DNA of 64,000 bases from an uncultured Altererythrobacter sp. (GTDB taxonomy: Bacteria; Pseudomonadota; Alphaproteobacteria; Sphingomonadales; Sphingomonadaceae), in assembly GCA_947492235.1 (NCBI GenBank), contig CANLLZ010000001.1, positions 1,240,001 to 1,304,000 on the forward strand. The letters are read 5' to 3'. The notes under the pieces are model-generated. The model saw nothing but the letters and a program-made list of their open reading frames with translations, was not told the origin of the DNA and ran no database searches. This document shows, one piece after another, positions 8,149 to 17,059 of this stretch. Every line of letters begins with the position of its first letter. The first letter of the stretch is position 1. A program made the position numbers and the translations under genes.

Positions 8149-9795
8149 TCACATATTCGGATAGTTCGGTCCGCCGCCGCCCTCCGGCGTCGTCCATTCG
8201 ATATTCTGGTTCGGGTCCTTGATATCGCAGGTCTTGCAGTGGACGCAGTTCTGGCTGTTGATCTGGAATTTGGGCTCCTTGCCCTCCTCGATCAGCCATT
8301 CATAGACGCCCGCCGGGCAGTACCGGTTCGACGGCCCGCCATAGACGCCCAGCTCGCTTTCGCGTTGCAGCTCCAGATCTTTCACCTTGAGGTGGACCGG
8401 CTGGTCCTCCGCATGGTTGGTGTAGCTGAAGGACACCGAGGTCAGACGGTCGAACGTGATTTCGCCGTCGGGCTTCGGATAGTGGATCGGCTGGTACAGA
8501 TCCGCCCGGTGCAGATGCTCGTGATCGGGCTTGTGCTTCATCGCAATCGGCAGGCCGATTTTCAGCGTGCGCATCCACATATCCGCGCCCGCTACGATGG
8601 TGCCGATATCGCCGCCGAACTTGCTCACCGCAGGCTGCGCGTTCTGGACCAGCTTCAATTCCTTGGCGATCCAGCTGTCGCGCACCGCCGTGTCATATTC
8701 CATCAGCTCGGTATGCTCATGCCCTGACGCAACCGCCGCGGCGATGCTTTCTGCGGCCAGCATCCCGCTCTTCATCGCGGTGTGGCTGCCCTTGATCCGG
8801 GGCACATTGACGAAGCCAGCAGCGCAGCCAACCAGAGCGCCGCCGGGGAAAGCGAGCTTGGGCACGCTCTGCCAGCCGCCTTCATTGATCGCACGCGCAC
8901 CGTAGGCCACGCGCTTCCCGCCTTCGAGGATCTCGCGGACCTTCGGGTGCGTCTTCCAGCGCTGGAATTCCTGAAACGGCGAGACATAGGGGTTGTGATA
9001 ATCGAGCGCCGTCACGAAGCCCAATGCCACCTGACCGTTCGCCTGATGATAGATGAACCCGCCGCCCCAGCTGTGGCTTTCGGACAAGGGCCAGCCCTGC
9101 GTATGGATCACCCGGCCCGGCTTATGCTTGGCAGGGTCGATATCCCACAATTCCTTGATGCCCAGCCCGTAAACCTGCGGCTGGCAATCCGCCTCGAGAT
9201 TGTAACGCGCCTTCAACTGCTTGGTCAGATTGCCGCGCACACCTTCTGCAAACAGAGTGTATTTCGCATGGATTTCCATGCCCGGCTGGTAATCGCCTTT
9301 CTGCGATCCATCCTCGGCAATGCCCATGTCCTGCGTAATCACGCCGGTGACAGCGCCCGCATCGTTGAACATCACTTCGCTGGCCGGGAAGCCGGGGAAG
9401 ACCATCACGCCCATCCCCTCGGCCTGCTCCGCCATCCAGCGCGACAGATTGCCCAGCGAGCCGGTGTAATTGCCGGTATTGGACATGAAGGGCGGCATCA
9501 TGAGATGCGGCATGTTCCACTGGCCGCCCTTGCTCAGAACCCAGTGCAGATTGTCCGTCACCGGCGTTTCCGCCATCGGGCAATCCATGTCGCGCCATTC
9601 GGGCAGCAGCTCGTCCAGCGCCTTGGGATCGACCACTGCGCCCGACAGAATATGCGCGCCGATCTCGGAGCCCTTTTCAAGGACCACGACTTCGAGCTCT
9701 TCATTGATCTGTTTGAGCCGGATTGCCGCTGCAAGACCCGCTACGCCGCCGCCAACAATGACGACATCGCATGGCATGGATTCCCGTTCGCTCAT
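8149..9795 (-). CDS. Electron transfer flavoprotein-ubiquinone oxidoreductase
   Basis: 548 residues, the family length. FAD binds at VVIVGGGVAGLAAAIRLKQ near the N-terminus. The C-terminus has the [4Fe-4S] cysteines YCPAGVYEW and NCVHCKTCDIKDPNQNIEW. It passes electrons from reduced ETF (fatty-acid and amino-acid acyl-CoA dehydrogenases) to ubiquinone at the cytoplasmic membrane. The start MSERESMPCDVV at 9795 matches the family; an open frame runs on upstream for more than 800 bases but is the antisense of the following gene. It is the first gene of the leftward block, divergent from the UDG-fold gene across 126 bases that should hold both promoters. Confidence 0.95.
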   Translation of the reverse strand: MSERESMPCDVVIVGGGVAGLAAAIRLKQINEELEVVVLEKGSEIGAHILSGAVVDPKALDELLPEWRDMDCPMAETPVTDNLHWVLSKGGQWNMPHLMMPPFMSNTGNYTGSLGNLSRWMAEQAEGMGVMVFPGFPASEVMFNDAGAVTGVITQDMGIAEDGSQKGDYQPGMEIHAKYTLFAEGVRGNLTKQLKARYNLEADCQPQVYGLGIKELWDIDPAKHKPGRVIHTQGWPLSESHSWGGGFIYHQANGQVALGFVTALDYHNPYVSPFQEFQRWKTHPKVREILEGGKRVAYGARAINEGGWQSVPKLAFPGGALVGCAAGFVNVPRIKGSHTAMKSGMLAAESIAAAVASGHEHTELMEYDTAVRDSWIAKELKLVQNAQPAVSKFGGDIGTIVAGADMWMRTLKIGLPIAMKHKPDHEHLHRADLYQPIHYPKPDGEITFDRLTSVSFSYTNHAEDQPVHLKVKDLELQRESELGVYGGPSNRYCPAGVYEWLIEEGKEPKFQINSQNCVHCKTCDIKDPNQNIEWTTPEGGGGPNYPNM

Positions 9796-9921
9796 GACTG
9801 CATTCTTCCCTGTGTAATCTATCGTCGCGGCGCGCACTGCCCGGGGGTGCCCAAAACGGCGCGCAATCTCGCAGAAACCCTTGATTGCCGGACTGCTTGA
9901 GGTCAAGACCTGCATACGGCC

Positions 9922-10743
9922 ATGGTTCCCTCTGAGACCCCCACCCACGCAACCGATGCGAAGCGCGAAATCGAGGCTGCGCTGGACTGGTGGCGGCAGG
10001 CCGGGCTCACTGCGGATTTTCAGGACGAACACTCCGTCTGGCTTGATGCGGAAACCGCCAAGCCGGTCACCGACGTTACGGAACCCAGCGCACAGCAACC
10101 GGTCATTCGCAAGAAGACCCCGCCTCCGGTGAAACCGGTCGGCGGGGAGCGCATTACGGTTGCGAAGGCGGTTCCAATGGCGGGATCGCCCGAGGAATGG
10201 CCGGCCGAACTGGCAGCTTTTCAGGACTGGTGGGCTGGCAAAAAAGATGATGGGTCCGATGGAGAAGGCAGTGGCCCCACGCCCCACCGCATCCCTGCGC
10301 GCGGCACAGCCGGGGCGAACCACCTCTTTCTCGTTCCCCAACCCGAGGCGGAGGATCGGGAACGGCTTCTGGACGGGCCGCGCGGCGCCATGCTGGTCGC
10401 AATGCAACGCGCCATGGGTCTGGGTGAGACTGATTGCTACATTGCCTCGGCTCTGCCGACCCACGCATTGCAGCCTGATTGGGATGAACTGGTCGCATCC
10501 GGCCACGGCGCGATTGTCCGCCATCACCTCGGCCTCGCGGCCCCCGAACGCATAATTGTCTTCGGACGCCGCATTTTGCCGCTTGTCGCGCACGAACCGG
10601 CGCAAGACGCTGCGAATTTACGAAGTTTTAACCATGAAGGACGCAGCGTCCCTCTGTTGGCCGCGCCCGAGCTTGGTTCGCTTCTCAGAAGCGCCAGTCA
10701 ACGGAAGCGGTTTTGGCAACAATGGCTTGAATGGACAGATTGA
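9922..10743 (+). CDS. Uracil-DNA glycosylase-fold protein, probably non-catalytic
   Basis: 273 residues. The C-terminal 150 residues follow the layout of family 4 uracil-DNA glycosylases: a strand, then EDRERLLDGPRGAMLVAMQR, a TDCYIASALPT strand, a helix, APERIIVFGRRI, and a last segment. The catalytic motifs are not there, however. The GEAPG/GEGPG motif is replaced by VPQPEAED and the HPS motif by AAPELGS, and the Fe-S cysteines are missing. The N-terminal 100 residues are a Trp-containing helix (ALDWWRQAG) followed by a Pro/Lys-rich linker. It ends 2 bases before the lytic transglycosylase start. A role in DNA binding or a scaffold is possible; function unknown. Confidence 0.6.
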   Translation: MVPSETPTHATDAKREIEAALDWWRQAGLTADFQDEHSVWLDAETAKPVTDVTEPSAQQPVIRKKTPPPVKPVGGERITVAKAVPMAGSPEEWPAELAAFQDWWAGKKDDGSDGEGSGPTPHRIPARGTAGANHLFLVPQPEAEDRERLLDGPRGAMLVAMQRAMGLGETDCYIASALPTHALQPDWDELVASGHGAIVRHHLGLAAPERIIVFGRRILPLVAHEPAQDAANLRSFNHEGRSVPLLAAPELGSLLRSASQRKRFWQQWLEWTD

Positions 10744-10745
10744 TA

Positions 10746-12512
10746 ATGACTTCGGCTGCCGCAATTTTACGACCCGCATTTCTGGGCTTCGCCGCCCTGT
10801 GCATGGGCACAACGGCCTTACCTGCGGCCGCCAATACCAGCGCCGAATATTTCCGCGCCAAAAGCGTCTCCAACAACGTCCCCCAGCTCCTAAGCACGTC
10901 TGACCGGCAATATTACGCCGATCTATTCCGTGCGATCGACGCTGAACGCTGGGGCGATGTCGAGAGCCTTCTGTCGCAGCGCGCCGATGGTCCGCTGCAC
11001 GCCGTGGCGAAGGCCGAATATTATCTTCACGCGAACAGCCCGCGCGTCGAATTGCCGGCTATTCAGGCATGGCTCGCCGAAGGAACCTATCTTCCGCAGG
11101 CGGAGCGGATGGGTGCCCTGGGTATGAAGCGCGGAATGATGTCCGCCCCCTATCTGCCGCGTGAGCAGGGCTTTGTCCGGCAATCCTACGCCTCCAAGCG
11201 CCTGCGCCCCCGCCCCGTTGATGACGGCACCATGCCGTCCAGCATCCGCAATGCGATCAATGACCGGATCAAGAACGACGATCCCGATGGTGCGCGCCAA
11301 TTGCTCGACGGGGTCGATGCCTCGCTTTCCACCGCTGCCCGTGCCGAATGGCGTCAGAAGGTCGCGTGGAGCTATTACATAGAGAACAATGATCCCGCCG
11401 CCATGGCGATGGCCCGCACGGTGGCAGAGGGCACCGGCGCGTGGGTTGCCGAGGGTGACTGGGTCCACGGCCTTGCCGCCTGGCGTCTTGGCGATTGCCA
11501 GACCGCCGCGAACGCGTTCCGCAGCGCCGCTGCCGGAGCGATCAATGTCGAGCTCGCCGCCGCTGCGCATTATTGGGCCAGCAGAGCTCTCGTCCGCTGC
11601 CGCCAGCCTGAATCCGCCGCCGAGCATCTGCGCGGCGCGGCGCTGATGGACGAAACCCTGTACGGCATGCTGGCCCGCGAAGCGCTGGGTCAGGCGCTGC
11701 CGGAAGGCGGCGTCACCCCCGATCTGGATGCAGCCGACTGGCAAGCCCTGCGCGGCAACGCAAATGTCCGCGCCACTGTCGCTCTGGCAGAGATTGGCCG
11801 CGACGATCTGGCCGACGAAATCCTGCGCCATCAGGCGCGCATCGGCGATCCGGCCCAATATCAGGCCCTGTCACGCCTCGCTCGCGAACTTGGCCTGCCC
11901 GGTACGCAGCTGTGGATGGCGCATAACGCCCCGTCCGGAGCACAGCGCGAGCCTGCTTTGCGCTTCCCGACCCCGCGCTGGAAGCCGATCGACGGATGGA
12001 AAGTGGACCCCGCGCTCGCCTATGCGCACACGCTACAGGAATCGAATTTCCGGGCGAAAGTCGTCAGCCCCGCCGGTGCGCGCGGTCTGATGCAGATCAT
12101 GCCTGCTGCGGCCAGAGACCATGCCGGGAAGCTCGGCGTGCGCGGCACGGCCAGCGATCTGTCGGACCCCGAAATCAACCTCGCCTTTGGCCAGAGCCAT
12201 TTGGAAATGCTGCGCGATAGCGGCGCTACGCAAGGCAAGCTGCCCAAGATCATGGCTGCCTACAATGCCGGTCTCAGCCCGATCAGCCGCTGGAACAGCG
12301 AAATCCGCGACCAGAACGATCCGCTGCTTTACATGGAATCCATCCCCTATTGGGAAACGCGTGGCTATGTCGCCATCGTGATGCGCAATTACTGGATGTA
12401 TGAGCGTCAGGCTGCGACCCGCTCCCCGACGCGTACCGCGCTGGCGCAGGGCCAGTGGCCCGCGTTCCCGGCGACCGGCGTCGACTTTGCCGGCATGAGC
12501 GGCGGCAACTGA
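10746..12512 (+). CDS. Soluble lytic murein transglycosylase (Slt70-type)
   Basis: 588 residues. The N-terminus has a signal peptide ending near LPAAANTSA. A long alpha-helical superhelical (U-domain-like) region follows, with repeated helix pairs. The C-terminal catalytic SLT domain begins near residue 400: the general acid is the glutamate in HTLQESNFRAKV, followed by SPAGARGLMQIMPAAA and the MAAYNAGLSPISRW block. It cleaves the MurNAc-GlcNAc bond of peptidoglycan in the periplasm, giving 1,6-anhydro products. The ATG at 10746 follows the previous stop by two bases; the stop overlaps the moaB start as TGATG. Confidence 0.92.
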   Translation: MTSAAAILRPAFLGFAALCMGTTALPAAANTSAEYFRAKSVSNNVPQLLSTSDRQYYADLFRAIDAERWGDVESLLSQRADGPLHAVAKAEYYLHANSPRVELPAIQAWLAEGTYLPQAERMGALGMKRGMMSAPYLPREQGFVRQSYASKRLRPRPVDDGTMPSSIRNAINDRIKNDDPDGARQLLDGVDASLSTAARAEWRQKVAWSYYIENNDPAAMAMARTVAEGTGAWVAEGDWVHGLAAWRLGDCQTAANAFRSAAAGAINVELAAAAHYWASRALVRCRQPESAAEHLRGAALMDETLYGMLAREALGQALPEGGVTPDLDAADWQALRGNANVRATVALAEIGRDDLADEILRHQARIGDPAQYQALSRLARELGLPGTQLWMAHNAPSGAQREPALRFPTPRWKPIDGWKVDPALAYAHTLQESNFRAKVVSPAGARGLMQIMPAAARDHAGKLGVRGTASDLSDPEINLAFGQSHLEMLRDSGATQGKLPKIMAAYNAGLSPISRWNSEIRDQNDPLLYMESIPYWETRGYVAIVMRNYWMYERQAATRSPTRTALAQGQWPAFPATGVDFAGMSGGN

Positions 12513-13039
12513 TGGCGATTGATCCGGACCGCGAATTCAAGCCCATCCGGATCGCGCTGCTGACGGTATCGGATACGCGCACGGCCAAGGATGATACCTC
12601 CGGCGATATTCTGGCGGAGCGGATCGAGGGCGCAGGCCATGAACTGGCGACCCGAGAGATCAGCAAGGACAGTGCCGAGGAAATCGCCGCGCATCTGCAC
12701 CGCTGGATCGACGACGAAACTATCGACGCGGTTGTGACCACGGGCGGCACCGGCCTAACGGGCCGCGATGTGACCCCGGAGGCGCTGCAGCAAGTCAAGA
12801 CGCGCGATATTCCCGGCTTTGGCGAGCTGTTCCGCTATCTCAGCCTGAAAACCATCGGCACCAGCACTATCCAGAGCCGCGCCTGCGCAGTGGTGGCGCG
12901 CGGCACCTATATTTTTGCGCTGCCCGGATCGAACGGCGCTGTGAAGGATGGCTGGGACGGTATTCTGGCCGAACAACTCGATAGCCGGAACCGCCCCTGC
13001 AATTTCGTCGAGCTGATGCCCCGTCTGCGGGAAACGTGA
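12512..13039 (+). CDS. moaB: Molybdenum cofactor biosynthesis protein B (MoaB/MogA family)
   Basis: 175 residues. The fold-diagnostic segments are IALLTVSDTRTAKDDTSGD at the N-terminus, VVTTGGTGLTGRDVTPEA in the middle and IFALPGSNGAVKDGWDGIL near the end, which line the molybdopterin site. MoaB/Mog proteins adenylylate molybdopterin before metal insertion; whether this one is active in that step or is a MoaB paralogue cannot be told. The start is the ATG that overlaps the transglycosylase stop by one base. No other moa gene is in the window. Confidence 0.9.
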   Translation: MAIDPDREFKPIRIALLTVSDTRTAKDDTSGDILAERIEGAGHELATREISKDSAEEIAAHLHRWIDDETIDAVVTTGGTGLTGRDVTPEALQQVKTRDIPGFGELFRYLSLKTIGTSTIQSRACAVVARGTYIFALPGSNGAVKDGWDGILAEQLDSRNRPCNFVELMPRLRET

Positions 13040-13091
13040 CGGGCCGACGCGCTTCGAGTTCCATATATCGCGACTGATGCAAGCGTAGTTG

Positions 13092-13267
13092 GGTTCGCGC
13101 AGAGATCGCGGAGGAAGAAGTGCGCAGAGATCACAGAGTTGTCGTGACGCCCCGGCACGAAGTGCCCCCATGACAGATGTCGCCAAGGCGCTGCGGGCAG
13201 GTTGAAGCGGCTTCGCCGCAATTTTGACGCAACGTCTCTGCGGCCCTTTGCGCCCTCTGCGCGAACC
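13092..13267. repeat. Imperfect inverted-repeat element filling the moaB to radical SAM intergenic region
   Basis: The gap between moaB and the next gene (13040-13337, about 300 bases) has no convincing ORF. GGTTCGCGCAGA at 13092-13103 is repeated in inverted orientation as TCTGCGCGAACC at 13256-13267. The similarity continues inward imperfectly: both arms contain further copies of CGCAGAG-like units (for example near 13116-13130 and 13231-13242). This looks like a small non-coding mobile or dispersed element rather than a terminator, given the roughly 150-base centre. I see no transposase and no clear target-site duplication. Genome-wide copies would be needed to confirm it. Confidence 0.55.
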
Positions 13268-13337
13268 AAATTTGTGCGACAATTCCCCCGGTTGGACACC
13301 CGCCATCGAAGCGTGTCCCATAGCTATTGTTCATGCT

Positions 13338-14447
13338 ATGTTCCCACCGATGGAACGACGACTCGACCCTCCAGTTACCGGACGCGGTGCCCAGAGCGGC
13401 GATGTGCCGACCCGCTTCGGCTTGGCGACCCGCGAGGCGGATGGTGACTGGCGCGACCACATGGAGATACTGGACGGGAAACCGCCGAAACTCCGCACCC
13501 ATGTGACGGAGGAACGCCCGCGTTCGATCCTGTCCTTCAATCAATCGCCCGACATTCCGTTCGACCGCTCGATCAACGCCTACCGCGGATGCGAGCACGG
13601 CTGTGTCTATTGCTTTGCGCGGCCGACCCACGCCTATCACGATCTCTCCCCCGGCCTCGATTTCGAAACACAGCTGTTTGCCAAACCTGATGCGGCCAAG
13701 CTGCTGCGCGAGACGCTGGCACGCCCAACATACCGCCCGCGCCCGATTGCAATGGGGACCAACACTGATCCCTATCAGCCGATCGAGCGCGACTACGGGG
13801 TCACACGCGAGTTGCTGGAGGTGTGTCTGGACGCGCGGCACCCGGTCACCATCACCACCAAATCGGACCGCATTCTGGCCGATCTGGACCTGCTGGAGGA
13901 GATGGCGGAGCTGCGGCTGGTGGCGGTGGCGATATCGGTGACCAGTCTGGATCCCAAGCTATCGGGCAAGCTGGAACCTCGCGCAGCTTCCCCTGCTAAG
14001 AGACTGGCAGCACTGGGAAAATTGACCGAATCGGGTGTGCCGACCCATTGCTCCGTCTCGCCCGTCATCCCGGCCATCACCGATGAATTCATGGAGGAAA
14101 TCATCACCCGCGCAGCAGCGCTAGGCGTGCGAAGCGCGGGCTGGATCCCCCTACGCCTCCCCCACGAAGTCGCCCCCTTGTTCCGCGAATGGCTGAGCGT
14201 CCACTATCCGCAGCGCGGCGACAAGGTGATGGGCATCGTCCGATCGATCCGGGGTGGAAGGGACAACGACCCCGGCTTCCACACCCGCATGAAACCCGGC
14301 GGCGTATGGGCCGATCTGTTCCGCGCGCGCTTCCGGCTGGCGTGCAAACGCGCCGGGATCGGTGAAGGAGAGGAAACGCCGAAGTTCGAGCTGGATTGCA
14401 TGCGGTTTAGAAAGCCTGAGGTCGGCGGGCAGATGCGGTTGTTGTAA
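13338..14447 (+). CDS. PA0069-family radical SAM protein
   Basis: 369 residues from the ATG at 13338 (alternative ATG at 13350). The N-terminal block RSILSFNQSPDIPFDRSINA precedes the radical SAM cluster motif CEHGCVYC (CxxxCxxC, near residue 90). AMGTNTDPYQPIE and the KSDRILADLDLL segment are conserved in this family of SplB-like radical SAM enzymes. The reaction is unknown. An open frame reaches further upstream but those codons lie in the repeat element and are unlikely to be translated. Confidence 0.88.
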   Translation: MFPPMERRLDPPVTGRGAQSGDVPTRFGLATREADGDWRDHMEILDGKPPKLRTHVTEERPRSILSFNQSPDIPFDRSINAYRGCEHGCVYCFARPTHAYHDLSPGLDFETQLFAKPDAAKLLRETLARPTYRPRPIAMGTNTDPYQPIERDYGVTRELLEVCLDARHPVTITTKSDRILADLDLLEEMAELRLVAVAISVTSLDPKLSGKLEPRAASPAKRLAALGKLTESGVPTHCSVSPVIPAITDEFMEEIITRAAALGVRSAGWIPLRLPHEVAPLFREWLSVHYPQRGDKVMGIVRSIRGGRDNDPGFHTRMKPGGVWADLFRARFRLACKRAGIGEGEETPKFELDCMRFRKPEVGGQMRLL

Positions 14448-14493
14448 TGTACGAAGATCAGACCATATCCTCCTTTGGAAAAAGGAAGAACTG

Positions 14494-14664
14494 ATGGCAT
14501 TCAATATACAAATCCCAGCTCCCGGATCATCCGGTGTAGTCGTATGTCGCCGTACAGAGAACGGATTGGTAGCCGAAGACGTCTACATTTATCCACCCGT
14601 CGGAGGTCGTTCAATTAAGATCCCGGCCAGTAATCTTGGAGAAATTGCGGGTAGCGAGGACTAA
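14494..14664 (+). CDS. Small protein of unknown function (56 residues)
   Basis: A short ORF with a good ribosome binding site: AAAGGAAGAA ends 4 bases before the ATG. The product begins MAFNIQIPAPGSSG and has a compact beta-rich look with alternating hydrophobic residues (GVVVCRRT, DVYIYPPVGG, SIKIPASNLG). No domain is recognised, and there is no signal peptide or membrane segment. Its codons are visibly less GC-rich than those of the neighbours, which may mark a lineage-specific or recently gained gene. It lies 46 bases after the radical SAM gene. Confidence 0.55.
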   Translation: MAFNIQIPAPGSSGVVVCRRTENGLVAEDVYIYPPVGGRSIKIPASNLGEIAGSED

Positions 14665-14739
14665 GTTCGCAACGCGGTATCGAAGGCTTTGAATGATTGT
14701 CCTGTTATAGTTGGGGTGCTGCCGAGGGTTTGAATGCTG

Positions 14740-15174
14740 TTAGCCAAACCCCTCCCCGCCCTCACCCGGAGCGAACCGTATCAGGCGGCTGTCGACTAGC
14801 GCAGCGGTGCGGTTCACCACCGCCCCCTGATAATCCGCGTCCTTGATCATTTCGAAGAACGCGCCTGCATTGGGGTACTGCGCAACAAACCCGTCGTGCC
14901 ATGAGCGGTCGTCGGGGCCGGTCACCATGGTCTGGAACGTCCCGCGCCACACGATGCTGCCGCCCACGCGGCGGAAGATCGGACCGCTGGTCTTGCCGTA
15001 TTCCTCGTAGGCCCGGCGGCCGGTCCAGCCATTGCCGTGGTGCTCGTGACCTTCCGGATAATCGGCGTGGTCGCGGTATAGCAGCAGGTTGAGCATGTGG
15101 ATCGGCTGATCGCGCGGCAGGTCCTTGAACGCCTGAAAATTGGCGGGCGACGGGTCGATATAGGTTTCGGTCAT
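14740..15174 (-). CDS. DUF1330 domain-containing protein
   Basis: 144 residues. The block QPIHMLNLLLYRDHADYPEG followed by YEEYGKTSGPIFRRVGG is typical of the dimeric alpha/beta-barrel DUF1330 family, whose members are small cytoplasmic proteins without a settled biochemical role. The central WHDGFVAQYPNAGAFFEMIK segment is the most conserved part. It reads toward the 56-residue ORF (convergent). The dispersed palindromic repeat lies just upstream of its start, between it and the acyl-CoA ligase gene. Confidence 0.82.
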   Translation of the reverse strand: MTETYIDPSPANFQAFKDLPRDQPIHMLNLLLYRDHADYPEGHEHHGNGWTGRRAYEEYGKTSGPIFRRVGGSIVWRGTFQTMVTGPDDRSWHDGFVAQYPNAGAFFEMIKDADYQGAVVNRTAALVDSRLIRFAPGEGGEGFG

Positions 15175-15212
15175 AGCTTCACTTTCAACTTGTCACGCTG
15201 CATTCCAAACCC

Positions 15213-15290
15213 CGTCATCCCCGCGAAGGCGGGGACCCAGAGCGAGGGAGAACTGCGCCATCCTAGGTTCCCGCTTTCGCGGGAATGACG
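15213..15290. repeat. Paired palindromic repeat (GTCATYCCCGCGAARGCGGG type)
   Basis: Two copies of a 26-27 base unit in inverted orientation: CGTCATCCCCGCGAAGGCGG from 15213 and, on the opposite strand, CGTCATTCCCGCGAAAGCGG reading from 15290. Each unit is itself a hairpin (CCCCGC-GAAG-GCGGGG). Repeats of this sequence class are scattered through many proteobacterial genomes and are treated as REP/MITE-like. This copy sits in the 177-base gap between the DUF1330 gene start and the end of the acyl-CoA ligase gene. It may also act as mRNA 3' structure for the ligase's neighbour; that is inference. Confidence 0.75.
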
Positions 15291-15351
15291 ATGGAGAGTG
15301 CGGGAATGCTGGGAAGTGAGAGCACCGCTCCCCTCCCCGATCCGCCCCAAC

Positions 15352-16950
15352 TCACGCCTCCAGCTTGTAGTCCGCAAACCGGTCGCGCAGGTCCTTCTTG
15401 CTGATCTTGCCCGTGGCGGTGTGCGGGATATCGCCCACAAATTCGACCGCGTCGGGCATCCACCATCTGGCGATCTTGCCTTCCAGATAGCCCTTCACGT
15501 CATCGGCCGAGAGATCGGCACCTTCGTTCTTGACCACAAACAGCACGGGCCGCTCGTCCCATTTCGGGTGATACATGCCGATGGCAGCCGCCTCGGCCAC
15601 ATCCGGATGGCCCACCGCCGCGTTTTCCAGCTCGACCGAGCTGATCCACTCGCCGCCCGACTTGATGACGTCCTTGGTCCGGTCGGTCAGTTGTAGCGTG
15701 CCGTCGGGATGCAGGATGCCGACATCGCCGGTGTCGAACCAGCCATCGGGATCGGCCGCATCGGCCTCCGCCTTGAGATAGCGCTGGATGATCCACGGCC
15801 CACGGATCTGCAGCGCGCCGCTCGTCTCTCCGTCGCGCGGCAGAACCTTTGTCGGATCGTCGAGGTCGAGCGTGCGCAGTTCCACTCCGAAGATTGGGCG
15901 GCCCTGCATCGCGGTCTTGTCGACCTTCTCCTCGAAGCTGAGCTGGTCCCAATCCCATGTCGGCCCGCCAACCGTGCCGATGGGAGAGGTCTCGGTCATT
16001 CCCCAGGCGTGCTGGACGCGGGTGCCGTTCTTCATCAGCCGCTCGATCATGAAGCGTGGACAGGCCGAGCCGCCAATCGTGGCCGCCTTGAGCGGGGGCA
16101 GGTCGATGCCTTCCTTGTCGCAATACTGGAAATGCGCGAGCCAGACGGTCGGAACACCAGCGCTGTCGGTCACGCCCTCATCGAGCATCAGCTTGTGCAG
16201 GACGGCGGGGTCGTTGACCGCGCTGAAGACGAATTTGATGCCCGCCATCGCGCCTGCATAGGGCAGGCCCCAGCTGGCCGCGTGGAACATCGGGACCACC
16301 GGCAGCATCACGCTGGCCGAGCTGAAGTTGAAAGCGGCAGGCTGAAGTCCGGCAAGCGCGTGCAGAACCGTGCTGCGGTGTTCGTATTGCACGCCTTTCG
16401 GATTACCCGTGGTGCCGCTGGTGTAGCAGATCATACACGGGTCGGTTTCGCTGCCGGTGACCCATTCATACTCGCCGTCCTGCGCGCCGATCCAGTCCTC
16501 GAAACTTTGCGACTGATCGCCGGAATCAAAGCAGATGTAATGTTCGACCGTGGTCCACTTGTCGCGCATCTTGTCGATGATCGGCTGGAACATCGCATCG
16601 TACAGCATCACCTTATCTTCGGCGTGGTTGACGATATATTCGAGCTGATCCTCGAACAGACGCGGGTTCACGGTGTGGAGCACCCCGCCCATCCCGGCGA
16701 CGCCGTACCAGCTGACCAGATGGCGCGAATGGTTCATCGCCAGGCTGGCAACCTTGTCGCCCGGCTTCAGGCCCAGTGCCTCCAGCGCCTGTGCCATTTT
16801 CAGGGCATCGGTGCGAATGCCCGACCAGTCGGTGCGCGTTTCACTGCCATCGGCCCAGCGTGTGACAATCTCGCGGGTCCCGCTTTCGCGGGCAGCATGA
16901 TCGATCACATGGGTGATCCGCATGGTCCAGTCTTGCATGGCTCCGAGCAT
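15352..16950 (-). CDS. Medium/long-chain fatty acid-CoA ligase (AMP-forming, AlkK-like)
   Basis: 532 residues from [10 protein letters not shown], the typical opening of this subfamily. The AMP-binding P-loop motif is [16 protein letters not shown] (near residue 175), the adenylate motif is [12 protein letters not shown], and the hinge/C-terminal motifs [16 protein letters not shown] and [15 protein letters not shown] with a late lysine in [13 protein letters not shown] are all present. It activates a fatty or other carboxylic acid to acyl-CoA via an acyl-adenylate. Chain length preference is not readable; DmdB-like (3-methylmercaptopropionate) ligases are close relatives. Single-gene unit upstream of the repeat element. 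Confidence 0.88.
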   Translation of the reverse strand: MLGAMQDWTMRITHVIDHAARESGTREIVTRWADGSETRTDWSGIRTDALKMAQALEALGLKPGDKVASLAMNHSRHLVSWYGVAGMGGVLHTVNPRLFEDQLEYIVNHAEDKVMLYDAMFQPIIDKMRDKWTTVEHYICFDSGDQSQSFEDWIGAQDGEYEWVTGSETDPCMICYTSGTTGNPKGVQYEHRSTVLHALAGLQPAAFNFSSASVMLPVVPMFHAASWGLPYAGAMAGIKFVFSAVNDPAVLHKLMLDEGVTDSAGVPTVWLAHFQYCDKEGIDLPPLKAATIGGSACPRFMIERLMKNGTRVQHAWGMTETSPIGTVGGPTWDWDQLSFEEKVDKTAMQGRPIFGVELRTLDLDDPTKVLPRDGETSGALQIRGPWIIQRYLKAEADAADPDGWFDTGDVGILHPDGTLQLTDRTKDVIKSGGEWISSVELENAAVGHPDVAEAAAIGMYHPKWDERPVLFVVKNEGADLSADDVKGYLEGKIARWWMPDAVEFVGDIPHTATGKISKKDLRDRFADYKLEA

Positions 16951-17059
16951 TGGGCGGCTTCCTCTCTGTTGCTTTTCGTTATGCGCAAGAGTGCGCAAAC
17001 AGGCCGCCGCCCGCAAGGAAAAAGCGCGTGTCGCGACGTATCGGGTGTGCCGAAAGGGC

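Noticed and set aside
9796-10605. N-terminal extension of the ETF-QO frame by about 270 codons
   Set aside because: The family starts at the MSERES methionine; the extension is antisense to the UDG-fold gene.
16873-16896. A GGTCCCGCTTTCGCGGGCAG-like palindrome resembling the repeat at 15213-15290
   Set aside because: It lies inside the acyl-CoA ligase coding sequence and encodes conserved-looking residues (ARESGTREI); the match is short and probably coincidental.
17005-17058. CGCGACACGCG followed by a T-run downstream of dnaE (minus strand) as a terminator
   Set aside because: The stem is only 4 bp; too weak to call.
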